Assembly (NCBI RefSeq): GCF_025384765.1
Contig: NZ_VHLL01000001.1
Coordinates: 372,001 to 436,000 of the forward strand
Reading direction: 5' to 3'
Length of the DNA stretch: 64,000 nucleotides
Source of the DNA: Methanoculleus formosensis
GTDB taxonomy: Archaea > Halobacteriota > Methanomicrobia > Methanomicrobiales > Methanoculleaceae
The translations under genes were made by a program, and so were the position numbers. Of this stretch, positions 8,279 to 17,831 are shown piece after piece. Positions within the stretch are counted from its first letter, which is position 1. Each line of letters begins with the position of its first letter. The notes beneath the pieces were generated by a model. That model made no database searches. It worked only from the letters and a program-made list of their open reading frames with translations, and was not told the DNA's origin.

Positions 8279-10486
8279 TCACTCCTCCACGCTCCCGCCG
8301 TAGATGACCTGCCCAAAGCTGATGCACCCGTCCCCGAGCGGGTAGTCCTTGTTCATGATGAACTCGAGCCCGGCGGCGAGCACGCTGTCCCGGATCGTCT
8401 CCCGGATCGCCTTATTATACGCCACCCCGCCCGAGAGCGCCACCCGGGGGATCCCCCGCTCCTCTGCCGCCCGGACGGCCATCGTGGCGACGCCTCTTGC
8501 GAGGTTGTGCTGGATCGATGCGGCGAGATCTTCGGCCCGCTCCCCGGCTGCGGCCCGGCGGTATGCCTCAGCGAGGAGGGAACGGGTCGAGAGAACCTCG
8601 CAATCACCGTCGCGGAGGAACTCGAGATCCCAGGCCGAGGCCTTCCCGGCATGCGCCGCCGACTCGAGTTTCATCGCCGGCTCGCCGTCGTAGGTCCGCT
8701 CCCGGCAGATCCCGAGGAGGGCTGCGGCGGCATCCAGCACCCTCCCCGTGCTCGAGGTCGCGGCGACGTTCAACCCCCGCTCCACCTGCCGGACGAGGAC
8801 GGCGAGCTCGATATCGCTCCACCCCCGCGATGCAAGGAGATCCCGGACTTCGGCGGTGGGGAGGATGCCGTAGAGCATCCGTTCCGGGAACCGGGTGGCG
8901 AGGTCGCCGCCCGGCATCGGGACGGCCTCGAGATGGGCGACCCGGTCGAGATAGGGAACCTCCCCGGCAAATACCTCGCCGCCCCAGATTGTCCCATCAT
9001 CGCCGTAGCCCACCCCGTCGATCGCGATCCCGACGCACTCCTCCCGGGTTGCTGCGGCGATGTGCGCCCGGTGGTGCTGGACGGCGAGGAGTTGTGCCCC
9101 TGTCGCATCGGCAACCTCCCTCGCGTAGCGGGTCGAGAGGAACTGCGGGTGGAGGTCGTGGACGATCCGGTCGTAGCGTGCGCCGGTGAGGCCTCCGAGT
9201 CTCTCCGCCGTCTCCTGCAGGTAGGCAAGCGTCTGGGGGTTCCTGACGTTTCCGACGTGGGGAGAGGTGATGCAGAAGCCATTTTTATAGATGGAGATGT
9301 TTGCGTTCAGTTCCGGGCCGACGCCGAGGATGCATCCTTTGCCGAGGTCTATCGCCTCTCTCTTCGGGGCGAGGCCGCGGGAGAGCCGGATGATGTAACC
9401 GTCCCGGACGACGGAGTCGTCGCACCGGTTGACGATCCGGCGGTCGTGGGTGAGGATATAGTCCGCCTGCCCGGGAAGCCGCTCAAGAGCGGTTGCGAGA
9501 TCGGTGGTCATCGGGTAGCCCGGCAGGTTCGCGCTCGTCATGATGAGGAGCGGGTGGGCGAGTTCTGCGAAGAGGAGGTGGTGCAGCCCGGTGTAGGGGA
9601 GCATGCACCCGATGGTGTGGAGATCCGATATCCCCGGGTGGGACGCGGGATCGCGCTTCTCGAGCACGACGATCGGGCGGGCCCGGGAATGGAGGATCTG
9701 CCGCTCTTCGTCCGGGACGATCGCGATCCGCTCCACCTCCTCTGCGGTCGCCATCACCGCGAGGGGCTGCTCCGTCCGGCCGAGGCGGCGTTTCAGAACC
9801 CCTGCCGCTTCTTCGATGCAGGCGATATGAAATCCCCCGATCCCGTGGATGGCGACGATCGAGCCTGCATCAAGGAGGGCCGCCGCTTTCCGGATGGGGT
9901 CCCCCGCGACCGGCGTTCCGTCGGCCAGAAGAAGGGCGAGGCGCGGTCCGCAGGTCGCACAGGCGATCGTCTGGGCGTGGTGGCGGCGGCACGACGGGTC
10001 GGTGTACTCGCTCTCGCATGCGGGGCAGACCGGGAACTCCGTCATCGACGTCCGCTCCCGGTCGTAGGGGATGGTGTTGATGATGCTGTACCGGGGGCCG
10101 CAGTTGACGCAGGACGTTGCCCAGTAGCCCTCGTATCGGCCTCCTTTCGTGAAAACATCGGTGATGCAGTCGTCGCAGATGGCAACATCGGTCGGGATGA
10201 ACCCCGAGAGGCTCCCGGTGTTACTCTCGAGGATGGTAAACCCTTCGGTCACTTTCCCGCGCAGATTCTGGACATCTACAGAATCTATCTGGGATAATGG
10301 CGTCCCTCTGGAAACCGCCTCCAGGAACTCCTCGAAGCGGTCGCCGGACGCATGGATCTCGACCTCGCTCCCGAGGTTTTTGACCGTCCCCGTGATCCCG
10401 AATTCCCGCGCTTTTGCATAGACGAAGGGGCGAAACCCGACTCCCTGGACGATGCCCCGGATGGTGATTGTGCCACTGGTACGCAT
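8279..10486 (-). CDS. hypF: Hydrogenase maturation carbamoyltransferase HypF
   Basis: Makes the carbamoyl-AMP-derived thiocarboxamide on HypE that becomes the CN ligands of [NiFe] hydrogenases. The 735 residues show all domains: acylphosphatase (residues about 5-90, VGFRP near 16-20), two zinc fingers (Cys104/107 with 126/129, and 154/157 with 176/179), a YrdC-like domain (about 195-370) and a Kae1/TobZ-like C-terminal domain with HHRAHIAA and DGVGYGDDG. It stands alone, divergent from an HTH gene. It would serve the F420-reducing, membrane-bound and heterodisulfide-linked hydrogenases. Confidence 0.97.
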   Translation of the reverse strand: MRTSGTITIRGIVQGVGFRPFVYAKAREFGITGTVKNLGSEVEIHASGDRFEEFLEAVSRGTPLSQIDSVDVQNLRGKVTEGFTILESNTGSLSGFIPTDVAICDDCITDVFTKGGRYEGYWATSCVNCGPRYSIINTIPYDRERTSMTEFPVCPACESEYTDPSCRRHHAQTIACATCGPRLALLLADGTPVAGDPIRKAAALLDAGSIVAIHGIGGFHIACIEEAAGVLKRRLGRTEQPLAVMATAEEVERIAIVPDEERQILHSRARPIVVLEKRDPASHPGISDLHTIGCMLPYTGLHHLLFAELAHPLLIMTSANLPGYPMTTDLATALERLPGQADYILTHDRRIVNRCDDSVVRDGYIIRLSRGLAPKREAIDLGKGCILGVGPELNANISIYKNGFCITSPHVGNVRNPQTLAYLQETAERLGGLTGARYDRIVHDLHPQFLSTRYAREVADATGAQLLAVQHHRAHIAAATREECVGIAIDGVGYGDDGTIWGGEVFAGEVPYLDRVAHLEAVPMPGGDLATRFPERMLYGILPTAEVRDLLASRGWSDIELAVLVRQVERGLNVAATSSTGRVLDAAAALLGICRERTYDGEPAMKLESAAHAGKASAWDLEFLRDGDCEVLSTRSLLAEAYRRAAAGERAEDLAASIQHNLARGVATMAVRAAEERGIPRVALSGGVAYNKAIRETIRDSVLAAGLEFIMNKDYPLGDGCISFGQVIYGGSVEE

Positions 10487-10543
10487 TGAGATTTCAGCAA
10501 AAATTTATGGAGTTATACCACCATATAATAATAGGGTATCGCA
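10487..10543. promoter_or_regulatory. Divergent promoter between hypF and the HTH pair
   Basis: Only 57 AT-rich bases separate the two start codons. TTATA at 10514-10518 lies about 27 bases before the GTG of the rightward gene, as for a leaderless transcript; CATATAATAAT follows at 10523-10533. For hypF, the complement of AAAATTTATG (10501-10510) is a possible TATA. The two promoters must overlap, so they probably affect each other. Confidence 0.4.
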
Positions 10544-11056
10544 GTGACGGGACATATTAAAATTCTTAACGATCCGGTGGAACTGGTTCCTCTTCTCATA
10601 ACGTTCAATAATGCCAATTACAAGAAGATCTACGAACTCCTGAACAAAGCCTGGCTGACCGAGGAAGACCTTGCGGCGCATGCCGACCCCTCTACAGTGG
10701 CCGAGTGCCTCTCTATCCTCAAGAAGGGAAACCTGATCGAAGAGCAGTGGCGGATGCCGAAACCCGGGGAAAAGCCGACGAAGGAGTACCGGGCGACATA
10801 CAGCAAGTTCCGGGCCAGTTTCCAGTGTTCCATGGGCGATATCGGGGATCTGTTGCACATCGCCGTCTCGAACGACGAGGGTCTCCGCACGATCGTGGAC
10901 TCGGTGGAACAGGAGATCGTTGCCGGGACCACCTCCATCGGTGATATCTCCCGAAAATATGGGGTCAGTTCTACCTTCATCAAGGGGCTGGCGAAGAGGA
11001 TCCCCGGTCTCGACGTGAAAGGGCAGGGGATGGTGCTGCTTGACCGACTTCAGTGA
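10544..11056 (+). CDS. Winged-helix (ArsR-like) regulator
   Basis: A 170-residue protein. The N-terminal half is a winged-helix fold (NNANYKKIYELLNKAWLTEEDLAAH...ECLSILKKGNLIEEQW) preceded by a short strand. The C-terminal part contains a second HTH-like unit (TSIGDISRKYGVSSTFIKGLAKRIPGL). GTG start. It overlaps the next gene by 17 bases, so the pair is probably co-translated with the COG1497 regulator. The target is unknown; the divergent hypF promoter is an obvious candidate. Family assignment is by pattern only. Confidence 0.75.
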   Translation: MTGHIKILNDPVELVPLLITFNNANYKKIYELLNKAWLTEEDLAAHADPSTVAECLSILKKGNLIEEQWRMPKPGEKPTKEYRATYSKFRASFQCSMGDIGDLLHIAVSNDEGLRTIVDSVEQEIVAGTTSIGDISRKYGVSSTFIKGLAKRIPGLDVKGQGMVLLDRLQ

Positions 11057-11849
11057 CGATCCTCTTTACGTAATCCTGCGCAGCAAACGGGAGGCCACCC
11101 GATTTCAGATCCTCGTAGAGATCGCTGAACACCAGCCGGCCGTCCGCCAGCAGGAGATCGCGGCGAAACTCGGCGTGACGCCCCAGGCCGTCTCCGAGTA
11201 CATCCGGGAACTGGCGGACGAGGGCCTGGTCACTGCTCACGGCCGGGGCCGCTATGAGGTGACGAAAAGCGGGATCGAGTGGGTTCTCCGCCACGCCGAG
11301 GCGCTTGAGGCGTATGCCCGCCACGTCAACCGGGATATCATCCAGCAGGTGGCGGTCTGGACGGCCATTGCCCGGGATGAGATCCAGAAGGGGGATACGG
11401 TCGGCGTCGTCATGCAGGACGGGTGGCTGTATGCGACGAAAGAAGAGCAGAGCGCCACCGGCCTCGCTACCATGGACGCGATACCGGGAGAAGACCTCGG
11501 CGTCGCCCGACTGAACGGCATCATCCAGCACGAAGAGGGGCTCGTTCACGTCTGCAAGGTGCCGCGGGTGGAGCGGGGCGGCTCAAGGCAGGTCAGCATC
11601 GATCTTCTCCGGGAGGCCATCCAGAATGTCGAGATGGTGGGCGCCGTCGGCCTCGAATCTTACGTTGCCCTCAGGAAGGCGGGTATCGAGCCGGATATGT
11701 TCTTCGGCTCAAGAGAAGGTGTCGTCGAAGCGGCATTTCACGGCCGGGAGTGCGCAATTTTTATCGTCGATGAGGAGTTTACTGATTTCCTCAAGCGTCT
11801 GGAGACGGTGGGGCTCACCTACACGATCCACGACCTGATCTCGTCATGA
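11040..11849 (+). CDS. Winged-helix transcriptional regulator, COG1497 type
   Basis: A 269-residue archaeal regulator. The N-terminal winged helix (residues about 15-75) has a clear recognition-helix segment (QQEIAAKLGVTPQAVSEYIRELADEGLV). A C-terminal domain follows, with a DTVGVVMQDGWLYA strand and an AIFIVDEEFTDFLKRL tail, and may sense a ligand. Its stop overlaps the helicase start (ATGA). A COG1497 gene next to the COG1202 helicase is a recurring archaeal pair, suggesting joint work in DNA repair or its control. Confidence 0.82.
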   Translation: MTDFSDDPLYVILRSKREATRFQILVEIAEHQPAVRQQEIAAKLGVTPQAVSEYIRELADEGLVTAHGRGRYEVTKSGIEWVLRHAEALEAYARHVNRDIIQQVAVWTAIARDEIQKGDTVGVVMQDGWLYATKEEQSATGLATMDAIPGEDLGVARLNGIIQHEEGLVHVCKVPRVERGGSRQVSIDLLREAIQNVEMVGAVGLESYVALRKAGIEPDMFFGSREGVVEAAFHGRECAIFIVDEEFTDFLKRLETVGLTYTIHDLISS

Positions 11850-13855
11850 AAGTCATCGTCCAGCCCCAGAAAGGCACGTATAAACTGTTGTTCGTCGAAG
11901 GCGGCCGCGTCGAAGGCTCGGGGTTCGTCGACCTGAGCGCGACCCCGAAGGGTCAGCGGCCGAAGAACTTCAAGATGCGCCGGCGCGGCAAGCAGCTCAA
12001 GCCAACCCCGACCCGGGACCTCATCACCCTGCTCCGCCGTTCCTCGGTGCTCCTTGCGGCGAAGAGCCCTGAGTTCGAGTCGTTCCTCGCCGATCTCCAG
12101 ATTTCTTCTTCGAGGATCAACATCTGCCGGTTCTGCCAGCTGGAGGACCGGTTCGTGCCGGTCGATAAGACGACCGGAGTCCGGTACGGCGGCGAGTGGA
12201 TCTGCATGGAGTGCGCAAAGCGGGAGATGCGCCGGGAACTCGGTTACCTGGGGCGGTTCGGCGGCTCGGTGCTCGTCCACCTGGAGAAACTCCTTACCCA
12301 GGTCCGCGATCTCGACCGGGTGCTGGCGTCGGTGGGGCCCGAGAACCCCGACCGGAAGCGGACGCTCTTTGATCGGCTCGAGGCGCACGAGGTCCAGAAG
12401 ACCGCCCATATCACTGAACTCCCGCTCCCTCCTGCGTTTACAAAGGCCGCCGGGGTCGAGTACCTGATGCCCGTCCAGCAACTCGCCGTCCAGAACGGCC
12501 TCCTCGAAGGGCAGCACCTCCTGGTCGTCTCGGCCACCGCGAGCGGCAAGACCTTCATCGGGGAGATGGCCGGGATGAAGAACTTCCTCGAAGGCCGGGG
12601 GAGGATGCTCTTCCTGGTTCCGCTGGTCGCGCTCGCGAACCAGAAGTACCAGCGGTTCCGCGACCGTTACGGCCACCTGGTCCGGGTCACCCTCCAGACG
12701 GGGGTGAGCCGTCTCAACCTCCCTGAGACCCGGTCGGCAGGGGATCGGGATGTCAACGCTCCCGTGGTAGTCGGAACCTACGAGGGGATCGACCACGCTC
12801 TTCGGACGGGGCGATCCTTAAAGGACATCGGAACCGTTGTCATCGACGAGGTGCAGATGCTCGAAGACCCGGAGCGCGGCCACCGTCTCGACGGGCTGAT
12901 CGCCCGGCTCAAACACGTCGCACCCGAGGCGCAGTTCCTCTACCTCTCGGCCACGATCGGGGCTCCCGGGCTGCTTGCGGATAAACTCCGGGCGAACCTT
13001 GTCCGCTACGCGGACCGGCCGGTTCCGCTCGAACGCCACCTCATCTTCATCGAGCGGGCGAAGAAGATCAGCTTTATCAAGCAGATGGTCGCCGAGGAGT
13101 TCAAGATACGGTCGTCGAAGGGTTACCGCGGCCAGACGATCATCTTTACGAACTCCCGCGCCCGCTGCCACGTCATCGCCGACGCCCTCGGAAATATTGC
13201 CGCTCCCTACCACGCGGGGCTCTCCGCCCAGGAACGCCGCGACGTCGAGCGGCGGTTCGCGAACGGGGAACTTGGCGCCGTCGTGACCACGGCGGCGCTT
13301 GCCGCCGGTGTCGACTTCCCGGCATCCCAGGTGATCTTCGACGCCCTTGCGATGGGCATCCAGTGGCTCACCGTCCAGGAGTTCCACCAGATGATGGGGC
13401 GGGCCGGCCGGCCGGACTACCACGACCTCGGCCGGGTGGTCATCATGGCAGAGCCCGGGGGATCATACTCACGGACGTCCGGGAAGACCGAGGAGGAGGT
13501 CGCCGTCGGGCTCCTGCGGGGCGAGATGGAGGAGGTCGCGCCCGAGTACGACATGGAGCAGAGCACGGAGGAGTTCGTCGCGAACGCGGTGGTCTCGAAC
13601 GGCGACGAGCAGCAGGTCATCGGGATGACCCACGCGATGGTCGGGACGCTGGAGCCCGCCCTCCCCACTCTCCTCGACTATGGGCTGGTCCGGCGGCGGG
13701 GCGGGCGCATCGAACTCACTGATATGGCCCGGGTGATGGCCGAGCACTTCATCGGCGCCGAGCGGTTGATGGAGATCAAGGATCTCGTCCGGCGCATGGA
13801 CGACGCGGCCGAGATCGTCGCGGAACTCGAGTGCGCCGAAGAGACGACGCCGTAG
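11846..13855 (+). CDS. Archaea-specific superfamily II helicase, COG1202 (ASH-Ski2) type
   Basis: A 669-residue ATP-dependent helicase. A unique N-terminal domain carries a zinc ribbon (CRFC at 94-97 and CMEC at 120-123). The helicase core follows: Walker A as SATASGKT (229-236), DEVQ Walker B (334-337), the SAT motif III (LYLSATIG) and motif VI (QMMGRAGRPDY, about 515-525). A C-terminal winged-helix/helical region ends the protein. It is related to Hel308/Ski2 helicases and probably acts in DNA repair or replication restart. Coupled to the COG1497 regulator. Confidence 0.9.
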   Translation: MKVIVQPQKGTYKLLFVEGGRVEGSGFVDLSATPKGQRPKNFKMRRRGKQLKPTPTRDLITLLRRSSVLLAAKSPEFESFLADLQISSSRINICRFCQLEDRFVPVDKTTGVRYGGEWICMECAKREMRRELGYLGRFGGSVLVHLEKLLTQVRDLDRVLASVGPENPDRKRTLFDRLEAHEVQKTAHITELPLPPAFTKAAGVEYLMPVQQLAVQNGLLEGQHLLVVSATASGKTFIGEMAGMKNFLEGRGRMLFLVPLVALANQKYQRFRDRYGHLVRVTLQTGVSRLNLPETRSAGDRDVNAPVVVGTYEGIDHALRTGRSLKDIGTVVIDEVQMLEDPERGHRLDGLIARLKHVAPEAQFLYLSATIGAPGLLADKLRANLVRYADRPVPLERHLIFIERAKKISFIKQMVAEEFKIRSSKGYRGQTIIFTNSRARCHVIADALGNIAAPYHAGLSAQERRDVERRFANGELGAVVTTAALAAGVDFPASQVIFDALAMGIQWLTVQEFHQMMGRAGRPDYHDLGRVVIMAEPGGSYSRTSGKTEEEVAVGLLRGEMEEVAPEYDMEQSTEEFVANAVVSNGDEQQVIGMTHAMVGTLEPALPTLLDYGLVRRRGGRIELTDMARVMAEHFIGAERLMEIKDLVRRMDDAAEIVAELECAEETTP

Positions 13856-14322
13856 GGTTTTTTTGGGACTGTCGGGGAGCCGCCTGGAAAAAGTGGCTCT
13901 CCCAAAAATCCGCGATCATTTGTGTTTTCAAGTTCCTTTGCCTCCGGTTTCACGTTTCGGGACGTTGCAAACTCCATGCATGGATATCCACCGGATATCG
14001 CCACGTAGGGGTGGGGCTGACGGGGAGGGGGGAACTCCCCCCTCCCCTGTCTCTACCTCATAAGGCTAACCTGTAACCCCCACCCCGCCCGGCCTCCGGC
14101 CTCCTCCCCCGCCCCTTGGGGACGGGGGCAGTGCATGGCGATAGGCGGTATCCTGTAGGGGTATCGCTTGAGAAAACCGAAGGTCTTAGACGTTCGGTGG
14201 ACGGAATGTCCGGAGCATGAGCACTTCCAGATGTACAGTCCACTGAAAATCCGTACATGAGGTATTGCAATCACCTGACCGTGAATCGGATCCTGCGGGA
14301 GACAAATGGTGGTGAAACCTCC
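13856..14322. other. Gene-free GC-rich intergenic stretch
   Basis: I see no convincing gene in these 467 bases. A T6 run after the helicase stop (13857-13864) can terminate transcription. The middle holds a long G/C hairpin (listed separately), then a C-rich purine/pyrimidine-skewed tract and short low-complexity runs. Frames across it lack start signals and protein-like composition. Confidence 0.6.
14022..14047. repeat. Perfect 12-bp G/C hairpin
   Basis: Left arm GGGGAGGGGGGA (14022-14033), two-base loop AC, right arm 14036-14047. The stem almost extends into flanking GAC/GTC with one bulged T. It lies in an intergenic gap between converging genes. It could act as a bidirectional terminator or be a copy of a dispersed intergenic element; a related G/C hairpin occurs at 33428-33452. 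Confidence 0.75.
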
Positions 14323-15420
14323 CTACCGATACCTCTCCAGGTACTCGCGCACCTTCTCCGACTCCACCCACCCTTCGTCGAGCTGCTTGAGGATTGCCTT
14401 GATCTGGCTGACCTGCTCCTGGATCTTCTCCGCCCGCGGATCGTCGATGAGGTCGGCCATCCCCTGGACGACCTGGAGGGGGTTTCGGATGTGGTCGGTC
14501 AGGACCGCGAACTGCTCGATGTTCCTCTCGATCTGCCGGTATGCCTCGATTCTCTCCCGCTCGATCCTCTCCCGCTCTCTCATCTCGCGCTTGAGGCTCT
14601 CGTTTGCCGCCCGGAGTTCGTCGGTCCGCTGCGTCACCAGTTCCTCAAGGTGATAGCGGTATTCCATCAGTTCCTGCTCGATCCGCCGCCTCTCCGTCAC
14701 GTCCCGGGCGATGATGAGGGTGGCCGGCGTACCCCCGAGGGTGATGCGGTGGATGCTCGCCTCGACAGGGATCCGGTTGCCCTCCCGGGGGATCAGATCG
14801 GCGGAGTGCAGGTGGTGGTTGCCTTTCTTGAAGTCGCTCCGGACGATGATGACCGATCCGGGGGCGAGGGCGAAGAGTTCGTCCCGGGTATACCCGAGGC
14901 ACCGGCAGGCGAGCGCGTTCGCATCCAGTATCCGGTAGGGCGTTCCTTCCCTGCCGACGGCACAGACCAGCAGAAAATCGTTCCCGCTCTCGAAGAGGAG
15001 GCGGTATCGGTCCCTGCTCTCCTGGAGATCCCGCCGGGAGCGTTCCAGTTCACCGAGCACCAGGTTGACCTCGTCGACAAACCGTGAGACAGGGTCGCTC
15101 CTGACAGCAAGGGGACGATGCGGAGCACCCTTCACCGTCTTGATGCCCTCTATGCTTGCATCCATGCCGGCGATGCGGGCGGCTACCTCCCGCTCCTTGA
15201 GCCAGACGCCGAGCAGCCCGAAAACGATGCCGGCGAGGATGAGTCCGAAGACCGGGATATACGGGGAGGCCAGTACCTCCTGCGGAATGCCGATCGGCAC
15301 GAGGAAAAATGCCGAATACGGCGCTTGAGTGTGGGCAGACGGCGTATGCAGGACTGAAGAGCGAGGGGCCGGGAACCGGGACGCGTCTTTGCAGGGGGCC
15401 ATGCCGTTGTAACATCTCAT
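14323..15420 (-). CDS. Membrane PAS-domain protein with histidine-kinase H-box but no ATPase domain
   Basis: 365 residues. A variable N-terminus precedes one transmembrane helix (about 50-72, IPVFGLILAGIVFGLLGVW). Then come a linker, a PAS domain with a PAC-like end (about 135-245, ending IIARDVTERRRIEQEL), a coiled coil (about 245-300, YHLEELVTQRTDELRAANES) and a DHp-like H-box (AVLTDHIRNPLQVVQGMADL). The protein then ends in KVREYLERY with no HATPase domain. It could be phosphorylated in trans or act as a dimeric signalling scaffold. The true start is uncertain, since the first 35 residues look non-protein-like. Confidence 0.8.
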   Translation of the reverse strand: MRCYNGMAPCKDASRFPAPRSSVLHTPSAHTQAPYSAFFLVPIGIPQEVLASPYIPVFGLILAGIVFGLLGVWLKEREVAARIAGMDASIEGIKTVKGAPHRPLAVRSDPVSRFVDEVNLVLGELERSRRDLQESRDRYRLLFESGNDFLLVCAVGREGTPYRILDANALACRCLGYTRDELFALAPGSVIIVRSDFKKGNHHLHSADLIPREGNRIPVEASIHRITLGGTPATLIIARDVTERRRIEQELMEYRYHLEELVTQRTDELRAANESLKREMRERERIERERIEAYRQIERNIEQFAVLTDHIRNPLQVVQGMADLIDDPRAEKIQEQVSQIKAILKQLDEGWVESEKVREYLERYR

Positions 15421-15697
15421 TCGCCGGGCGGCTACCCGCCCGCGACCCGCGAGGTGTACCAGGGGGTTGCCCGATCACCCGGCAGGAACCTATCGTGGCG
15501 ATTCCGACGCGCTTTTCAACTGCGCGCCACTGTAACCCATGATAGTGAAATGATTATATAAAGTTTCCCCTCGTAGAGGAGAGATTCTCTGCCATAATCA
15601 CCGTTTTCACTCGGAAGTGTGAACGCTTCCCGGCATCGGAGGTGTATCGAGCCTCACTCACCGGTAGCGCGGAAAGGCGGTGCGGGGTGAGAGTCGC

Positions 15698-16885
15698 CTA
15701 CGCCTGGCCTGATCTGCCGGCGGCCGTGCGGGCGCTCCTCTGCATCATCACCGCGAAGATCACGGTTCCGAGGAGGCTTACCGCGCCGCCAACGTAGAAG
15801 ACGGCGTCGATGCCGATATAGTCCATGAAGACGCCTCCCATCAGCGGTGCGATGATCATGCCTATCCCGAAGACGGTGTTGTAGGCGCCCATCGATGTCC
15901 CCATCCCGATAGTCCGGCCCGCGTCGACCGTCAGGGCCATGATGGCCGGCTGCTGGATGGCCCCGCCGATGCCGACGACGGAGGTGATCACGAGTAGGGG
16001 CAGAAACGATCCCGACAATGGGATCGCAGCGATCGCCAGCGCCGTTATCGCCGAACCTACGACGATCAGGACGACTTTGTCCCCGGCGTCGGTGATCTTC
16101 CCCACCGGGACCTGGAGAAGCGCCATCAGGAAGGTGTTCGCGGAGAGGACGACGCCCACCTCGAAGGGGGTGATCGCGATGAGCGGGCCGAAGACCGGGA
16201 TGAAGACCATCATGCCTCCGCGCCCGAGGGCGCTGATGAAGGAGAAGACCATGACCCCCCGCATCACCGGCAGCCTGAAGATCTCCCGGAGCGGGACGGC
16301 ATCCCCTTCCGGAACCGTGAACGTGCTGCTTTTTGCCTCGGGAAGAGAGACGCCGACGAGGAGGGTGGCGAACGCCGAGAGGGCGGCCATGACGTAGAAG
16401 ACCGAATCCAACCCGAACGCATCGTTCAGGAACCCGCCGAGCAGCGGCCCCATCCCCATGCCGAGGAACATCGAGATGGAGAAGTTCCCCATATGGCTCC
16501 CCTCCCTCCCCTTCTCCGAGAGGTCGGCGACGTAGGCCATGGCTATCGGGACGACCATGGCCGAGGCGATCCCGTGGGCGAAGCGGACCGCCGTGAGTGA
16601 GTAGACGCTGTCGGCGACGATGTATGCAAGCGAGAGGACGGCGTAAGCGAACATGCCGATGAGGATGATCCATTTCCTCCCCCGGCGGTCTGATATCCGG
16701 CCGATGATGGGCATGAAGACCGAGCGGGAGAGTGAGAAGGCCGAGAAGATGATGCCGAGCCAGATGCCGGTCGCGCCCAGGTTCTCTGCGTAGATCGGGA
16801 GCAGCGGGCTGACGATGCCGAGCCCGAGCATGGTGGCGAAGACGGAGATGAATAAGACGTTATAGATGCGTTTAGCGGTGTTCAT
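15698..16885 (-). CDS. Major facilitator superfamily exporter
   Basis: 395 residues with twelve predicted transmembrane segments. The loop 2-3 signature GRISDRRGRKW fits the drug:proton antiporter-like MFS branch, and a second-half counterpart (PVGKITDAGDKV) is present. The GMGMGPLLGGFL motif (helix 5, antiporter motif C-like) indicates export. The substrate is unknown. A promoter with an ATATATA element is visible near 16978-16985. The gap 15421-15697 downstream holds nothing I can recognise. Confidence 0.88.
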   Translation of the reverse strand: MNTAKRIYNVLFISVFATMLGLGIVSPLLPIYAENLGATGIWLGIIFSAFSLSRSVFMPIIGRISDRRGRKWIILIGMFAYAVLSLAYIVADSVYSLTAVRFAHGIASAMVVPIAMAYVADLSEKGREGSHMGNFSISMFLGMGMGPLLGGFLNDAFGLDSVFYVMAALSAFATLLVGVSLPEAKSSTFTVPEGDAVPLREIFRLPVMRGVMVFSFISALGRGGMMVFIPVFGPLIAITPFEVGVVLSANTFLMALLQVPVGKITDAGDKVVLIVVGSAITALAIAAIPLSGSFLPLLVITSVVGIGGAIQQPAIMALTVDAGRTIGMGTSMGAYNTVFGIGMIIAPLMGGVFMDYIGIDAVFYVGGAVSLLGTVIFAVMMQRSARTAAGRSGQA

Positions 16886-16994
16886 GCGGGTTACACTCGA
16901 TAAGGATCAGGTCCCGGGGATCGGGTCCGTTGGTCTGTTCTACAGTTGCGGGGAAAAAAGTTGGCGACACTGCGGCATATATATTGGGCCGCAA

Positions 16995-17831
16995 TCATCT
17001 CCGTTGCGCGACGCAGCACCACCGGTCGTAGAGCGGATCGCGGCGGTTCTCGAAGACCTCGGTCGTTCTCCCCTCCCGCGTGCACCACTCCTCCACCCTT
17101 GCCGCCTCCTCATCTGTGCCGACGGTGATCAGCGTCTCATCGGTGAGGGCGAGGAGGTTCGCGACGATCGCTCTCCAGAGGGCCGTATTGTAGGAGTAGA
17201 TCTCCCCGACCATGAAGGCCGTGCCGAGGGGCACCGGAGCAACGTAGCGGGACGCTTCCCGCGCGTCGATGCACATGGTGTCGGGGGGGGCGAGGCGTCC
17301 TTTCGAGAGGCCGAGCGCGAGGAGCGCGGGGTCGTTGTCGTAGGCGAGCGCCCGCACCCCTCCCGCCCGGAGGGCCGCGGTGCCGACCCCCGACCCGCAG
17401 CAGCAGTCGAGGCAGGGAGTTCCCGCACGGTCGCCCCAGACCTCGTCGAGGAGGTCGCGGATCTTCCCCTGGCGATCGGGGCGCAGGTCTTCGAGGGCGG
17501 GGAAGGTGGTCTTCGAGAGTTCCGCACTATAATACTCGCGGACCGCCGAGAGCCATCCCTCCCGGCTCTCCTGGTAGATGTCGCCGCCGACCGCCTCGAA
17601 GCACTTGATGGCGGCGAGCGTCGGCTCCCGGAAGAGGAACGAGGCGGCGTGCCACCCCTCCTCGTCGTGGAGGGCGAGAGCAATCGGCTCCTCCTCCTCG
17701 TCGACCAGCAGCCGGGCCTCGTCGGGTGTAGCCTGGAGCAGCAGGATCGTGCATGCGTCTGCCGTCAGTTCCGCAAACGACGGTTCGACCAGCCGACATC
17801 CTTCGACATCGAGGATCTCTGCAATCTTCAT
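16995..17831 (-). CDS. SAM-dependent methyltransferase-like protein
   Basis: 278 residues starting at the ATG that overlaps the upstream gene (ATGA, 17828-17831). The core Rossmann motif is unusual but clear: PCLDCCCGSGVGTAALRAGG (about residues 137-156) followed by ALAYDNDPALLALG as motif II. The N-terminal 125 residues are a separate domain without known motifs. The three Cys in the glycine loop are notable; no substrate can be named. Translational coupling to the bactofilin-like protein suggests a shared process. Confidence 0.72.
   Translation of the reverse strand: MKIAEILDVEGCRLVEPSFAELTADACTILLLQATPDEARLLVDEEEEPIALALHDEEGWHAASFLFREPTLAAIKCFEAVGGDIYQESREGWLSAVREYYSAELSKTTFPALEDLRPDRQGKIRDLLDEVWGDRAGTPCLDCCCGSGVGTAALRAGGVRALAYDNDPALLALGLSKGRLAPPDTMCIDAREASRYVAPVPLGTAFMVGEIYSYNTALWRAIVANLLALTDETLITVGTDEEAARVEEWCTREGRTTEVFENRRDPLYDRWCCVAQRR

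Noticed and set aside
8507-10297. Long forward frame opposite hypF (almost 600 codons)
   Set aside because: It is antisense to a complete HypF with every domain, and its residues are Arg/Pro/Gly-biased as expected of a GC-rich shadow frame.
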